Shown piece after piece: positions 1-6,833 of a stretch of 64,000 nt of DNA (the stretch's first letter is position 1; every line of letters begins with the position of its first letter). Below the pieces are notes generated by a model that was not told where the DNA came from, ran no database searches, and saw only the letters and a program-made list of their open reading frames with translations. Both the position numbers and the translations under genes were made by a program. Origin of the DNA: Marinobacter persicus (GTDB lineage: Bacteria > Pseudomonadota > Gammaproteobacteria > Pseudomonadales > Oleiphilaceae); contig NZ_PTIV01000010.1 in the NCBI RefSeq assembly GCF_002934325.1, positions 43,310 through 107,309 of the forward strand, read 5' to 3'.

Positions 1-51
1 TCAGACACTTCACAAAAGGCCTCCTGAGCCCGAACGAATCACCTGGAGTTA

Positions 52-888
52 ATGCCCTTGCAAACCCAACGATTCCACCTCAAACACACAGCGCTGGCCC
101 TGGCTTTCGCCACATTCGCGACAGGTTCCGCGCTGGCCCAGACGCAACCCGAGGGCGCCCTGCCCGAAGAGATCCCTGAGCATTATTACCGGGCCGAACT
201 GGTGATTCTGGAACGCGTGATTGACCCTGCCCTGGTTGAGGAGAAAATGGCCGGCAAGCAGGTGGAGCCTCCGGTCAGCTCCGACACCAACCTTTGGGTG
301 GAAGGCGAAAACAACACCCGTTCAACGGATCTGGAGCTGGTTGATACCAGCGAGCTTCACCTGAACCAGGCCGTGCAACGCCTGGAGCGCAGTGGCAACT
401 ACCAGGTACTGGCGGCGGCAGGCTGGTATCAGGGTTTCCCGCCCGATTATGACAGCGGCCCCATGCGGGTGGCGATGGGCGACTGGCTCGAAGCCGCAGA
501 TCAGCGGGAGGTGGATGGCTACATCAGCATCGAGCGCCGGCGTTACCTTCATGTCGGCGTCCACCTGAATCACTGGCAGGTGACGGAAGAAGCACTGCAG
601 GAGGCCCAAGCCCAGACAGAGGCCAATGCGGCCGCCACCGGGCCCACACAGGACGCGGCAACCGGCACACCCGCAGGACAGTCACAACCGACAGAGAACG
701 ATCAGGGTCAGCCGAACCCAACGACCGTACCAACTGATTCAGCAGTCCCGGTAAACCCGGAGTTGGTCACCTGGATTCGGGAAACCCGCCGGATGCGCAG
801 CGGGGAGATTCACTTTATCGACTCCCCCACCATCGGCGTACTGGTGTATTTCGAGCCTATTGAGCAGACGGAGCAGGAAGAGGAGTAA
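52..888 (+). CDS. csiV: CsiV family protein, secreted
   Basis: A 278-residue exported protein. The first ~29 residues form a signal peptide (positive QRFHLKH, hydrophobic ALALAFATFATGSALA, then AQT). The mature part has the CsiV-type blocks YYRAELVILERV near residue 45, LHLNQAVQRL, GWYQGF and a C-terminal EIHFIDSPTIGVLVYFEPI; a low-complexity Ala/Gln/Thr/Pro linker sits at about residues 185-235. In Pseudomonas the csiV-type gene lies next to the methylthioinosine phosphorylase gene, as here, and usually follows mfd, which would be off the left edge. The start is supported by CTGGAG seven bases upstream. The family is named for peptidoglycan binding in cell-shape work; the exact role here is inferred. 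The 3' end overlaps the convergent neighbour by 32 bases. Confidence 0.65.
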   Translation: MPLQTQRFHLKHTALALAFATFATGSALAQTQPEGALPEEIPEHYYRAELVILERVIDPALVEEKMAGKQVEPPVSSDTNLWVEGENNTRSTDLELVDTSELHLNQAVQRLERSGNYQVLAAAGWYQGFPPDYDSGPMRVAMGDWLEAADQREVDGYISIERRRYLHVGVHLNHWQVTEEALQEAQAQTEANAAATGPTQDAATGTPAGQSQPTENDQGQPNPTTVPTDSAVPVNPELVTWIRETRRMRSGEIHFIDSPTIGVLVYFEPIEQTEQEEE

Positions 889-1651
889 GCTGGCCGAGGC
901 CGGCAACCGACTGTTCCAGTATCTGCTTGACCCCGGACATGCCCTGGTTGATCGCCTCTTCGATCTCCGCCATGGTGATGATGTCCTCGGTCTTGCCCGC
1001 GGCCCAGTTGACCACCAGCCCCAGACACACGTACCGCATGCCCAGCTCGGCCGCCAACACGGCCTCGGGCATGCCAGTCATACCCACCAGATCGCACCCA
1101 TCCCGCTCAAGGCGCCGAATCTCTGCCGCAGTTTCCAGTCGGGGGCCCTGGGTGGCGCCGTAAACGCCAAAATCCGAGAATGACACGTCGAGCTCCCGCG
1201 CAGCGGCAATCAGCTGCTCACGGGCGGAATCATCATAGGGATGGGTAAAGTCAATGTGGGTAACATGCTCCAGATCGCCTTCGAAAAAGGTGCTGGCGCG
1301 GCCCCAGGTGTAGTCAATCAACTGGTCGGGCACGACAACCTGCGCCGGCCCCATCTCTGAATGAATCCCACCAACAGCATTGACACCCACCACGGTACGA
1401 ACACCGGCGTCGTACAGGGCCTGTATGTTGGCCCGGTAATTAACCTGGTGCGGCGGGATACGATGCGGGTTGCCGTGACGGGCCAGAAAAATCACCGGCT
1501 GCTTGCCCAGGCTGCCAAATACCAGCTTGTCGGAAGGCTCGCCCCACTGATTCGGGGTGGCCTGCTCACGCTCAATTGCCAGATCTTTGAGGGTGGTCAA
1601 GCCGGTTCCCCCAATAATTCCAACCGGCGGGGTCTGTTCAGACGGATTCAT
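857..1651 (-). CDS. S-methyl-5'-thioinosine phosphorylase (MTAP/PNP family)
   Basis: Cytoplasmic purine-salvage enzyme of the MTAP branch of family 2 nucleoside phosphorylases, 264 residues. It opens with VGIIGGTGLTTL (phosphate loop, residues 10-21), then FLARHGNPHRIPPHQVNYRAN and TQGPRLET, with MTGMPEAVLAAELGM near residue 191. Where MTA phosphorylases carry a purine-binding Asp, this protein reads VVNWAAG (Asn215), as expected for the 6-oxopurine enzyme that cleaves methylthioinosine to hypoxanthine and methylthioribose-1-phosphate, known from P. aeruginosa PA3004. The start codon overlaps the stop of the mscS-like gene (ATGA), so it is the last gene of the psrA operon. The substrate is inferred from the residue pattern and gene order. 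Confidence 0.8.
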   Translation of the reverse strand: MNPSEQTPPVGIIGGTGLTTLKDLAIEREQATPNQWGEPSDKLVFGSLGKQPVIFLARHGNPHRIPPHQVNYRANIQALYDAGVRTVVGVNAVGGIHSEMGPAQVVVPDQLIDYTWGRASTFFEGDLEHVTHIDFTHPYDDSAREQLIAAARELDVSFSDFGVYGATQGPRLETAAEIRRLERDGCDLVGMTGMPEAVLAAELGMRYVCLGLVVNWAAGKTEDIITMAEIEEAINQGMSGVKQILEQSVAGLGQLTPLPAPSAQ

Positions 1652-2874
1652 TCACCTTCTCCTGACTCGGATTCACCATCAGACGGGGCATCACCCGATT
1701 TCGTGTTGTCACTCGACTTCCTGGCCTCGGCCGGCTCTCTGGAGTCCCGTGTTTGATCTCGCTCCTCACTGGCCAACCGGACCCCATCGGGCAGATGCAG
1801 CGTACGGGTCGGGAAGGCCACCTCGGCACCGTAACTCTCGATAATGTCACTGATCCTCAACAGGATCTCCTCCTTCACCTGATGGAAGCGGACCCAAACT
1901 GTGGTCTTGGTAAAGGTGTACACCATGATATCCAGTGAGGAGGCGTTGAACGTGAGGAAATTGACGATCAGGGTCTGATCGGTATCAATTTCGTCGTGGT
2001 TCTCCAGCATGTCGCGGATATCATCCACGATCTTCTTCATGGAGCGGACATCGGCATAGCGAATACCGATAGTCTCGTAGATACGACGGTTATGCATGCG
2101 AGAGGGGTTTTCCACCGCAATCGTGGTAAAGGTGGAGTTGGGCACATACAGTGGCCGCTGATCAAAGGTACGAATGGTCGTCAGGCGCCAGCCAATCTGC
2201 TCCACGGTGCCCTCAATCTCACGGTCGGGGGAGCGAATCCAGTCGCCGACCTTGAAAGGCCGGTCCAGGTGAATAATGAACCCGCCAAAGAAGTTGGCCA
2301 ACAGGTCTTTGGCGGCAAAGCCGATGGCAATACCACCCACGCCACCAAAGGCCAGTACACCGGAAATACTGAAGCCCAGTGTCTGCAGGGCCGTCAGGAT
2401 GGCGGTGATCGCAATGACCGCCCGCAGCAGTTTGCTGATGGCATTCACCGTGGTGAAGTCCATCGGCTTACGCATTTTCAACGGCGATACCAGCGTACGC
2501 TCAACCTGTTTGACCAGGCCAAACAACGCCCAGACCACCACCAGGATAAAACCTACCTGCAGCATGGTGGCGTTCGCCTTGAACACCTCCGCCTCGGAAA
2601 ACCGATGGGCAACTTCCGCGGCCCAGTAAACACCCTGCAGCCAGACAAAGGCCACCATCGGCCTGCGGGCCGCATGCAATATCGCGTCATCCCAGAGGTT
2701 GCTGGTTTTGGCGAACTTTTTCTCCAGCCGAAGGATAATCCGACTGACCGCAAAGGAAACAATGGCCGTGGACAGGACCACCACGAAAACCAGAATGCCC
2801 GCCCGCCAGGCTTCTGACAGCAAGCCGAACTCTTTGATCCAGCTGTTCAGGTGGCTCACCATTTCGCCGATCAT
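1648..2874 (-). CDS. MscS-family mechanosensitive channel
   Basis: Inner-membrane protein of 408 residues. Hydrophobic segments appear at about 20-40, 72-88, 102-124 and 148-175. The pore helix with its Gly/Ala pattern (GVLAFGGVGGIAIGFAAKDLLANFFGG, around residues 173-199) is the MscS signature and is followed by the beta domain (PFKVGDWI) and the alpha/beta cytoplasmic domain. The C-terminal ~45 residues are a charged, disordered Asp/Ser/Glu tail. MscS proteins gate on membrane tension after osmotic downshock; whether this one does so or has a specialised role is unknown. It lies between the L,D-transpeptidase gene (22-base gap) and the phosphorylase gene (4-base overlap). Confidence 0.85.
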   Translation of the reverse strand: MIGEMVSHLNSWIKEFGLLSEAWRAGILVFVVVLSTAIVSFAVSRIILRLEKKFAKTSNLWDDAILHAARRPMVAFVWLQGVYWAAEVAHRFSEAEVFKANATMLQVGFILVVVWALFGLVKQVERTLVSPLKMRKPMDFTTVNAISKLLRAVIAITAILTALQTLGFSISGVLAFGGVGGIAIGFAAKDLLANFFGGFIIHLDRPFKVGDWIRSPDREIEGTVEQIGWRLTTIRTFDQRPLYVPNSTFTTIAVENPSRMHNRRIYETIGIRYADVRSMKKIVDDIRDMLENHDEIDTDQTLIVNFLTFNASSLDIMVYTFTKTTVWVRFHQVKEEILLRISDIIESYGAEVAFPTRTLHLPDGVRLASEERDQTRDSREPAEARKSSDNTKSGDAPSDGESESGEGE

Positions 2875-2896
2875 GCTCTTCCTCTGAAACGTCCGT

Positions 2897-3397
2897 TCAC
2901 TGAATTATGACCCGCATACCGGGCTCGACCTGTTCAAACAGTTCAGCAATATCATGATTGCGCATGCGGATACAGCCATGACTCCGGGCAACACCCATCG
3001 GCTCGGTATCCGGAGTGCCATGAATGTATATGAAGCGTCGGAAGGTATCCACACCGGGGCCACGATTCACTCCCCACTCCCGACCACAGAGCCAGAGAAT
3101 GCGGGTCAGTATCCAGTCCCGTTGCGGATGGGCGCGCGCCAGGTCCGGGGAGTAGCATTCCCCCGTGGGGCGCCGGGCGATGAAGACCGTATTCAGGGGA
3201 GCATTTCCGCCAATCCTGGCCCGGATGTAGTGCTCACCCCTGGGGGTACAGCCGCTGCCGTCCTGTTCGCCAGCCCCATTCAAGGCCGTGGAGACCGGGT
3301 AACACTGCCCGACCGTACCGTCAGCGGCCACCAGCTCCAGCGTCTGGGCCTCCAGGTTGATTCGAATGAGTGCACTGCCGGGAAATGTGATCGTCAC
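2897..3397 (-). CDS. L,D-transpeptidase (YkuD) family protein
   Basis: A 166-residue protein consisting almost only of a YkuD catalytic domain: the YIHGTPD block (His126) and the active-site block SHGCIRMRNHDI (Cys142) are intact. The family forms or edits 3-3 peptidoglycan cross-links or attaches lipoproteins in the periplasm. The N-terminus, MTITFPGSALIRINLEAQTL, is not a recognisable signal peptide, so either export is non-classical, the true start differs, or the enzyme acts in the cytoplasm. The ATG overlaps the psrA stop (ATGA), which fixes this start and shows translational coupling. Small stand-alone proteins of this type are common next to psrA or nagZ in related bacteria (inference). 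Confidence 0.8.
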   Translation of the reverse strand: MTITFPGSALIRINLEAQTLELVAADGTVGQCYPVSTALNGAGEQDGSGCTPRGEHYIRARIGGNAPLNTVFIARRPTGECYSPDLARAHPQRDWILTRILWLCGREWGVNRGPGVDTFRRFIYIHGTPDTEPMGVARSHGCIRMRNHDIAELFEQVEPGMRVIIQ

Positions 3398-4059
3398 TGG
3401 GTGACCGGTGGTAGTGTCTGCATTTTGTCGGGGGCCTTCATGCCTGCCGCCAGGAAAGGCACCAGGCGGGCCGCGATTTCCTGGACGCTGGTCTCCACCC
3501 CGATCTTGGTCTCCAGGATATCAATCAGCGCATCGCTACTGGACATGGTAAAGGCCGTTGCCCCCAGCATGAACTGGATGCGCCAGTAACGGTCCACGGC
3601 TGACAGCTCCGGCGTCGCTTCCTTCAGCAGGCGCATGAACCGCCCGAAGGTGTCACTGTATTCCTGCTCCAGGAATTTACGCAAATGGCCCTGGGACTGA
3701 GTGTAGGCGAGGCCCAGCAGGCGCATGAAAATGGAGATTCCCCGTTCATTGCGTTGCGGCATGCGCGCGGCACTCTCCGCCAGGGCCCACAGCAGCCTGT
3801 CGAGTGTGGGCACGGCACCTTCGGCCTCCGCCTCGAGGTCGTCAAAGACTTCATCGAGCGTGGCCGAATACGGCGTCAGGAAGCGGGCAAATACCGCGTG
3901 AATCAGGGCATTCTTGGAGCCAAAGTGATAGTTCACCGCAGCAAGGTTTACCTTCGCCTTGCTGGTGATCATTCTCAGGGATGTTTCCGAGAAGCCTCGA
4001 TCTGCAAACAGGACCTCAGCGGCATCAAGAATTCGGTCAACGGTATCGGACTGAGCCAT
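3394..4059 (-). CDS. psrA: TetR-family transcriptional regulator PsrA
   Basis: A 221-residue TetR regulator. Residues 1-60 hold the helix-turn-helix (RILDAAEVLFADRGFSETSL ... AAVNYHFGSK), and the rest is the C-terminal ligand domain. The N-terminal 50 residues and FMRLLGLAYTQSQGHLRKFL closely resemble P. aeruginosa PsrA, which senses long-chain fatty acids, controls beta-oxidation and activates rpoS. An operator matching the published PsrA consensus (GAAAC-N4-GTTTG) lies about 30 bases upstream of the start, so autorepression is likely. psrA is the first gene of an operon with the L,D-transpeptidase, mscS and phosphorylase genes; in Pseudomonas nagZ and lexA flank it, and neither is present here. 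Confidence 0.88.
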   Translation of the reverse strand: MAQSDTVDRILDAAEVLFADRGFSETSLRMITSKAKVNLAAVNYHFGSKNALIHAVFARFLTPYSATLDEVFDDLEAEAEGAVPTLDRLLWALAESAARMPQRNERGISIFMRLLGLAYTQSQGHLRKFLEQEYSDTFGRFMRLLKEATPELSAVDRYWRIQFMLGATAFTMSSSDALIDILETKIGVETSVQEIAARLVPFLAAGMKAPDKMQTLPPVTQ

Positions 4060-4083
4060 GGGTGCGGGGCCTTAAGGGAATTT

Positions 4084-4105
4084 GTTTGAAACCTACGTTT
4101 GAAAC
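4084..4105. promoter_or_regulatory. PsrA operator, two GTTTGAAAC repeats
   Basis: GTTTGAAAC occurs at 4084-4092 and again at 4097-4105, separated by CTAC. The centre, GAAAC-CTAC-GTTTG (4088-4101), matches the known PsrA consensus (C/G)AAAC-N2-4-GTTT(G/C) without mismatch. It lies 29 bases before the psrA ATG, where a bound repressor would block its own promoter. The function is inferred from the consensus. Confidence 0.8.
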
Positions 4106-4114
4106 GCTCCGGTG

Positions 4115-5029
4115 TCAAGCGCCGCTCTGTGGTTCTGCCGCCACGTCCTGCCAACCGTTATCAATGGCCTGCTGGTTACTGTCAAAAAAAGCCTTCTGCA
4201 CCCGGGTGTAGGCTTTTTCCGCTTCCAGCAGGTAGATCAGGTACAGGCGCACACGGTCCCGGCGAGTCAGCCACAGTGGCAGCATGTGGTGTTCCGACAT
4301 CTGAACCAGTTGCCGGAACCGTGGGTGGCGTAGCGCGTGGTTATAATCCGCCATGCGCACGCATTGCCACACCAGGCCGTCTTTGCCTTCCAGGTGCTCG
4401 GCGTGTTTGCGGGCATCCCTCATCATTCGTTGGCGTTTGAACAGCAGGTCCAGGTAGGAGGGCTTGGCGGAGTACAACCGCCGCACAAAAGGCACACCCA
4501 ATAGCAGGATAATCACGAAAGCGCCAAAGCCGCCACCGGCCAGCCAGGCAGGCACATAGCCGGTCAATCCACTGAGGAATACCGAGGCCGCCGCCAATGC
4601 ACTGAACACCCAAAGATCCCGATTACGCCGGGCTGCGGCCATTTCGAAGTTATCGGGCCAGTCAGCCATCGACAGCAGGTTGAAGTCCAGCAACAGCACC
4701 CGGTCACACTGTTTCAACAACAACCGACGCTGCCGTTGACTGGACTCTGCCAGGGACTGTTCGATGTCCTGCGATTCAGACTCACCGGCTTCTTCACTCT
4801 CCTCATCCTGCTCGGTGATCTCTTCCTGTTCTTCTTCAACGTCCACTGTGTTTTCGGCGTCAGGACCGGCCTGCGACTCTGCCGGAGCCTTGGAAGGATC
4901 ATGGTTCTGCGGGGCCACTGACGTACCAGCTTGAACCGCCGGCTCCTTTACCGGGTCAGCTGCGCGCCCCGGGTGCAGGACTGCCCCCGGAGTCTCGGTT
5001 TTGCTGTCAGCCGCGGTATTTTGTGCCAT
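4115..5029 (-). CDS. Hypothetical protein, acidic N-terminus and two membrane segments
   Basis: Family not recognised. From the chosen ATG (MAQNTAADSK) the product has 304 residues. Residues ~1-105 are low-complexity and very acidic (many Glu/Asp, e.g. EEEQEEITEQDEESEEAGES), probably disordered. Two hydrophobic segments follow (about residues 138-158 and 163-182: VFSALAAASVFLSGLTGYVP and GGGFGAFVIILLLGVPFV), then a charged, helical C-terminal domain of ~115 residues. The frame stays open 108 bases further upstream, to an ATG at 5137, but that extension (MGSGATEYQTP) is Arg/Lys-rich and unlike a conserved N-terminus, and it would run into the ribE leader; I therefore prefer 5029, although its ribosome site is weak. 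It ends only 10 bases from the PsrA operator. Confidence 0.6.
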   Translation of the reverse strand: MAQNTAADSKTETPGAVLHPGRAADPVKEPAVQAGTSVAPQNHDPSKAPAESQAGPDAENTVDVEEEQEEITEQDEESEEAGESESQDIEQSLAESSQRQRRLLLKQCDRVLLLDFNLLSMADWPDNFEMAAARRNRDLWVFSALAAASVFLSGLTGYVPAWLAGGGFGAFVIILLLGVPFVRRLYSAKPSYLDLLFKRQRMMRDARKHAEHLEGKDGLVWQCVRMADYNHALRHPRFRQLVQMSEHHMLPLWLTRRDRVRLYLIYLLEAEKAYTRVQKAFFDSNQQAIDNGWQDVAAEPQSGA

Positions 5030-5155
5030 GCCAGTGTATGCCTGTCTGTCTTCTTTAATAAAGTATCGACGTTTCAGGGCAATTCTTGAACGCCCTTTTT
5101 TACAAGGGGTCTGGTATTCTGTCGCCCCAGAACCCATTTACGCAGGAGATCCGCC

Positions 5156-5770
5156 ATGTTCACAGGTATTGTTCAGGGTGTCGCCGAAATTGATCACATC
5201 ACCGAAGCTCCAGGCCTTAATACCCTGGCGATCCGGTTTCCTGAAGGCACGGTGGAGCATGTAACAACCGGCGCCTCTGTTGCGATCAACGGCACCTGCC
5301 TGACCGTTACCCGTCAGGAGAGCAATATACTGTTTTTTGACGCCATGCAGGAAACCCTGCGGCTAACCACCCTGGGTGACCTGGGCGAAGGTGATGGCGT
5401 GAATTTCGAGCGGGCAGCCCGAATCGGCGACGAGATCGGCGGGCACCTGCTCAGCGGTCACATTCATACTACCGCCGACATCGTGGAAATTGTTCATTCC
5501 GAGAACAACGTCACGCTCTGGTTCGAGGTACCACACGACTGGGCAAAATACGTGTTCGCCAAGGGCTACATCGCCATTAACGGCGCCAGCCTGACCATTG
5601 GTGAAGTGGCCGGCAACCGTTTCAATGTCCACCTGATTCCCGAAACCCTACGGGCCACCACGTTTGGCACCGCCCGGGAGGGCCAGCGCGTCAATATCGA
5701 GATCGACAGCCAGACCCAGACCATTGTCGACACCCTGGCGCGGATGGGCTACGACCAGCCCGCCCGGTAA
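5156..5770 (+). CDS. ribE: Riboflavin synthase, alpha subunit
   Basis: A 204-residue enzyme that dismutates two 6,7-dimethyl-8-ribityllumazine molecules into riboflavin. It has the two tandem lumazine-binding barrels: MFTGIVQ at the start, GASVAINGTCLTV, and GGHLLSGHIHTT in the first half; KGYIAINGASLTIGEV and FNVHLIPETLRATTF in the second, ending with IEIDSQTQTIVDTLARM. Length and motifs match E. coli riboflavin synthase. GGAGAT seven bases before the ATG supports the start. It is alone on this strand, away from other rib genes, and I see no FMN riboswitch fold in the short leader. Confidence 0.92.
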   Translation: MFTGIVQGVAEIDHITEAPGLNTLAIRFPEGTVEHVTTGASVAINGTCLTVTRQESNILFFDAMQETLRLTTLGDLGEGDGVNFERAARIGDEIGGHLLSGHIHTTADIVEIVHSENNVTLWFEVPHDWAKYVFAKGYIAINGASLTIGEVAGNRFNVHLIPETLRATTFGTAREGQRVNIEIDSQTQTIVDTLARMGYDQPAR

Positions 5771-5780
5771 TTTACCGGGC
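5762..5780. terminator. Palindrome spanning the convergent stop codons of ribE and rsmC
   Basis: GCCCGGTAA (5762-5770) and TTACCGGGC (5772-5780) are perfect inverted copies with one base between them. Each arm contains a stop codon: TAA of ribE and, on the other strand, TAA of rsmC. In RNA from either strand this folds into a GC-based hairpin. There is no U-tract after it, so it may act as a weak bidirectional terminator or a 3'-end stabiliser. Confidence 0.55.
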
Positions 5781-6833
5781 CCTGGCCGCCTTTCTGAACG
5801 CCCGGTAGACGGTAAAACGCCGATCCTGGGCGAGTTTTTCCACCGGGCCCACGTAACGCTGGATCAGTGCCTCGTACGGCAGGAAGCTGTTCGCCACCAG
5901 GCGCAGCTCTCCCCCGGCTTCCAGGTGCCGGGCAACCTGGGCCAGGAACTGCTCGGTCATGGAGGTGTCTGTTTTCACCCCACTGTGGAAGGGCGGGTTG
6001 CTGACCACCGCCTGCCATCGGCCTTCGATCCCGGCCAAGCCATCGGAAGGGATAATCTCGCCCTGCACCTGGTTCCGTTCGTAGGTCGCCCGGGCACAGG
6101 TAACCGCCTGGGCCTGGACATCGATACCATCGACAATGCCGGGCGTTTCCCCCCTGGTTTTCCGGAAGGCTTGCAGCCAGCTGCCGATCACGCCGGCCCC
6201 ACAGGCAAAGTCCAGCACCCGATCTCCCTTGAGAGGCTGTTCCGCGAGATTTTCCAGTAACAAGCGGGTACCGGCATCGAGTTCCGCCTGGCTGAAAATA
6301 CCCGGCATTCCGGCCACTGGCCACTCAATTCCGGCGCAGCTCAGCGACTGCCACTGGACCCACTCCATCATGTCAAAGCGATCCAGGGGCTGATGATTGC
6401 TGCCCGCCCACACCTGGCAATGGCGGGCGCTGTCGACCTTGCCGGCGTCCTCGGTGGCAAGCTGGAAGGGCTTGGCAGCACCGGCAATGCCTTCTTTCTT
6501 GCCTCCAATCAGTACCAGCCGGGCACCTTCGCGCCCCAGGTAGCGAGCCATGGCAAGGCGCAGTTCCAGTTCCGCCCTTACCTTGGGCATAAACACAATC
6601 ACGGTATCGCAGCAGCCAGATTCCAGCCCGGCGCACTGGTAGCCAAAGCAAGCCTGCCAGCCTGCCTGGTCCGCCAGCCGGGCGAACACACCGGCGTGTT
6701 CACTCATGGCAATGCCGGGAGCCGGACATAGCGGCAGCAGTGCCGGGTCTGTCACACCCAGCAGAGCTACCTGGCCTTCCAGCAAATCGGCATTACGAAG
6801 CAACACTTCATGGGTATTGGAGAGTGTTGCCAT
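5772..6833 (-). CDS. rsmC: 16S rRNA (guanine1207-N2)-methyltransferase RsmC
   Basis: A 353-residue SAM-dependent methyltransferase. The C-terminal Rossmann domain shows [12 protein letters not shown] (SAM loop, residues 206-217) and the catalytic [10 protein letters not shown] (residues 277-286), with the RsmC hallmark [21 protein letters not shown] between the degenerate N-terminal domain and the catalytic domain, and [16 protein letters not shown] near the C-terminus; all align by eye with E. coli RsmC (343 residues). It methylates G1207 of 16S rRNA in the small subunit. Its ATG shares one base with the gdhB stop (TGATG), so the two genes are translationally coupled, although no functional link is known. 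Confidence 0.88.
   Translation of the reverse strand: MATLSNTHEVLLRNADLLEGQVALLGVTDPALLPLCPAPGIAMSEHAGVFARLADQAGWQACFGYQCAGLESGCCDTVIVFMPKVRAELELRLAMARYLGREGARLVLIGGKKEGIAGAAKPFQLATEDAGKVDSARHCQVWAGSNHQPLDRFDMMEWVQWQSLSCAGIEWPVAGMPGIFSQAELDAGTRLLLENLAEQPLKGDRVLDFACGAGVIGSWLQAFRKTRGETPGIVDGIDVQAQAVTCARATYERNQVQGEIIPSDGLAGIEGRWQAVVSNPPFHSGVKTDTSMTEQFLAQVARHLEAGGELRLVANSFLPYEALIQRYVGPVEKLAQDRRFTVYRAFRKAARAR

Noticed and set aside
1996..2817. A 273-codon plus-strand frame opposite the mscS-like gene.
   Set aside because: Shadow frame: composition is biased to His/Gln/Asp and it lies wholly inside a well-supported coding gene.
5100..5155. FMN riboswitch before ribE.
   Set aside because: The leader is too short and I see none of the conserved RFN element blocks.
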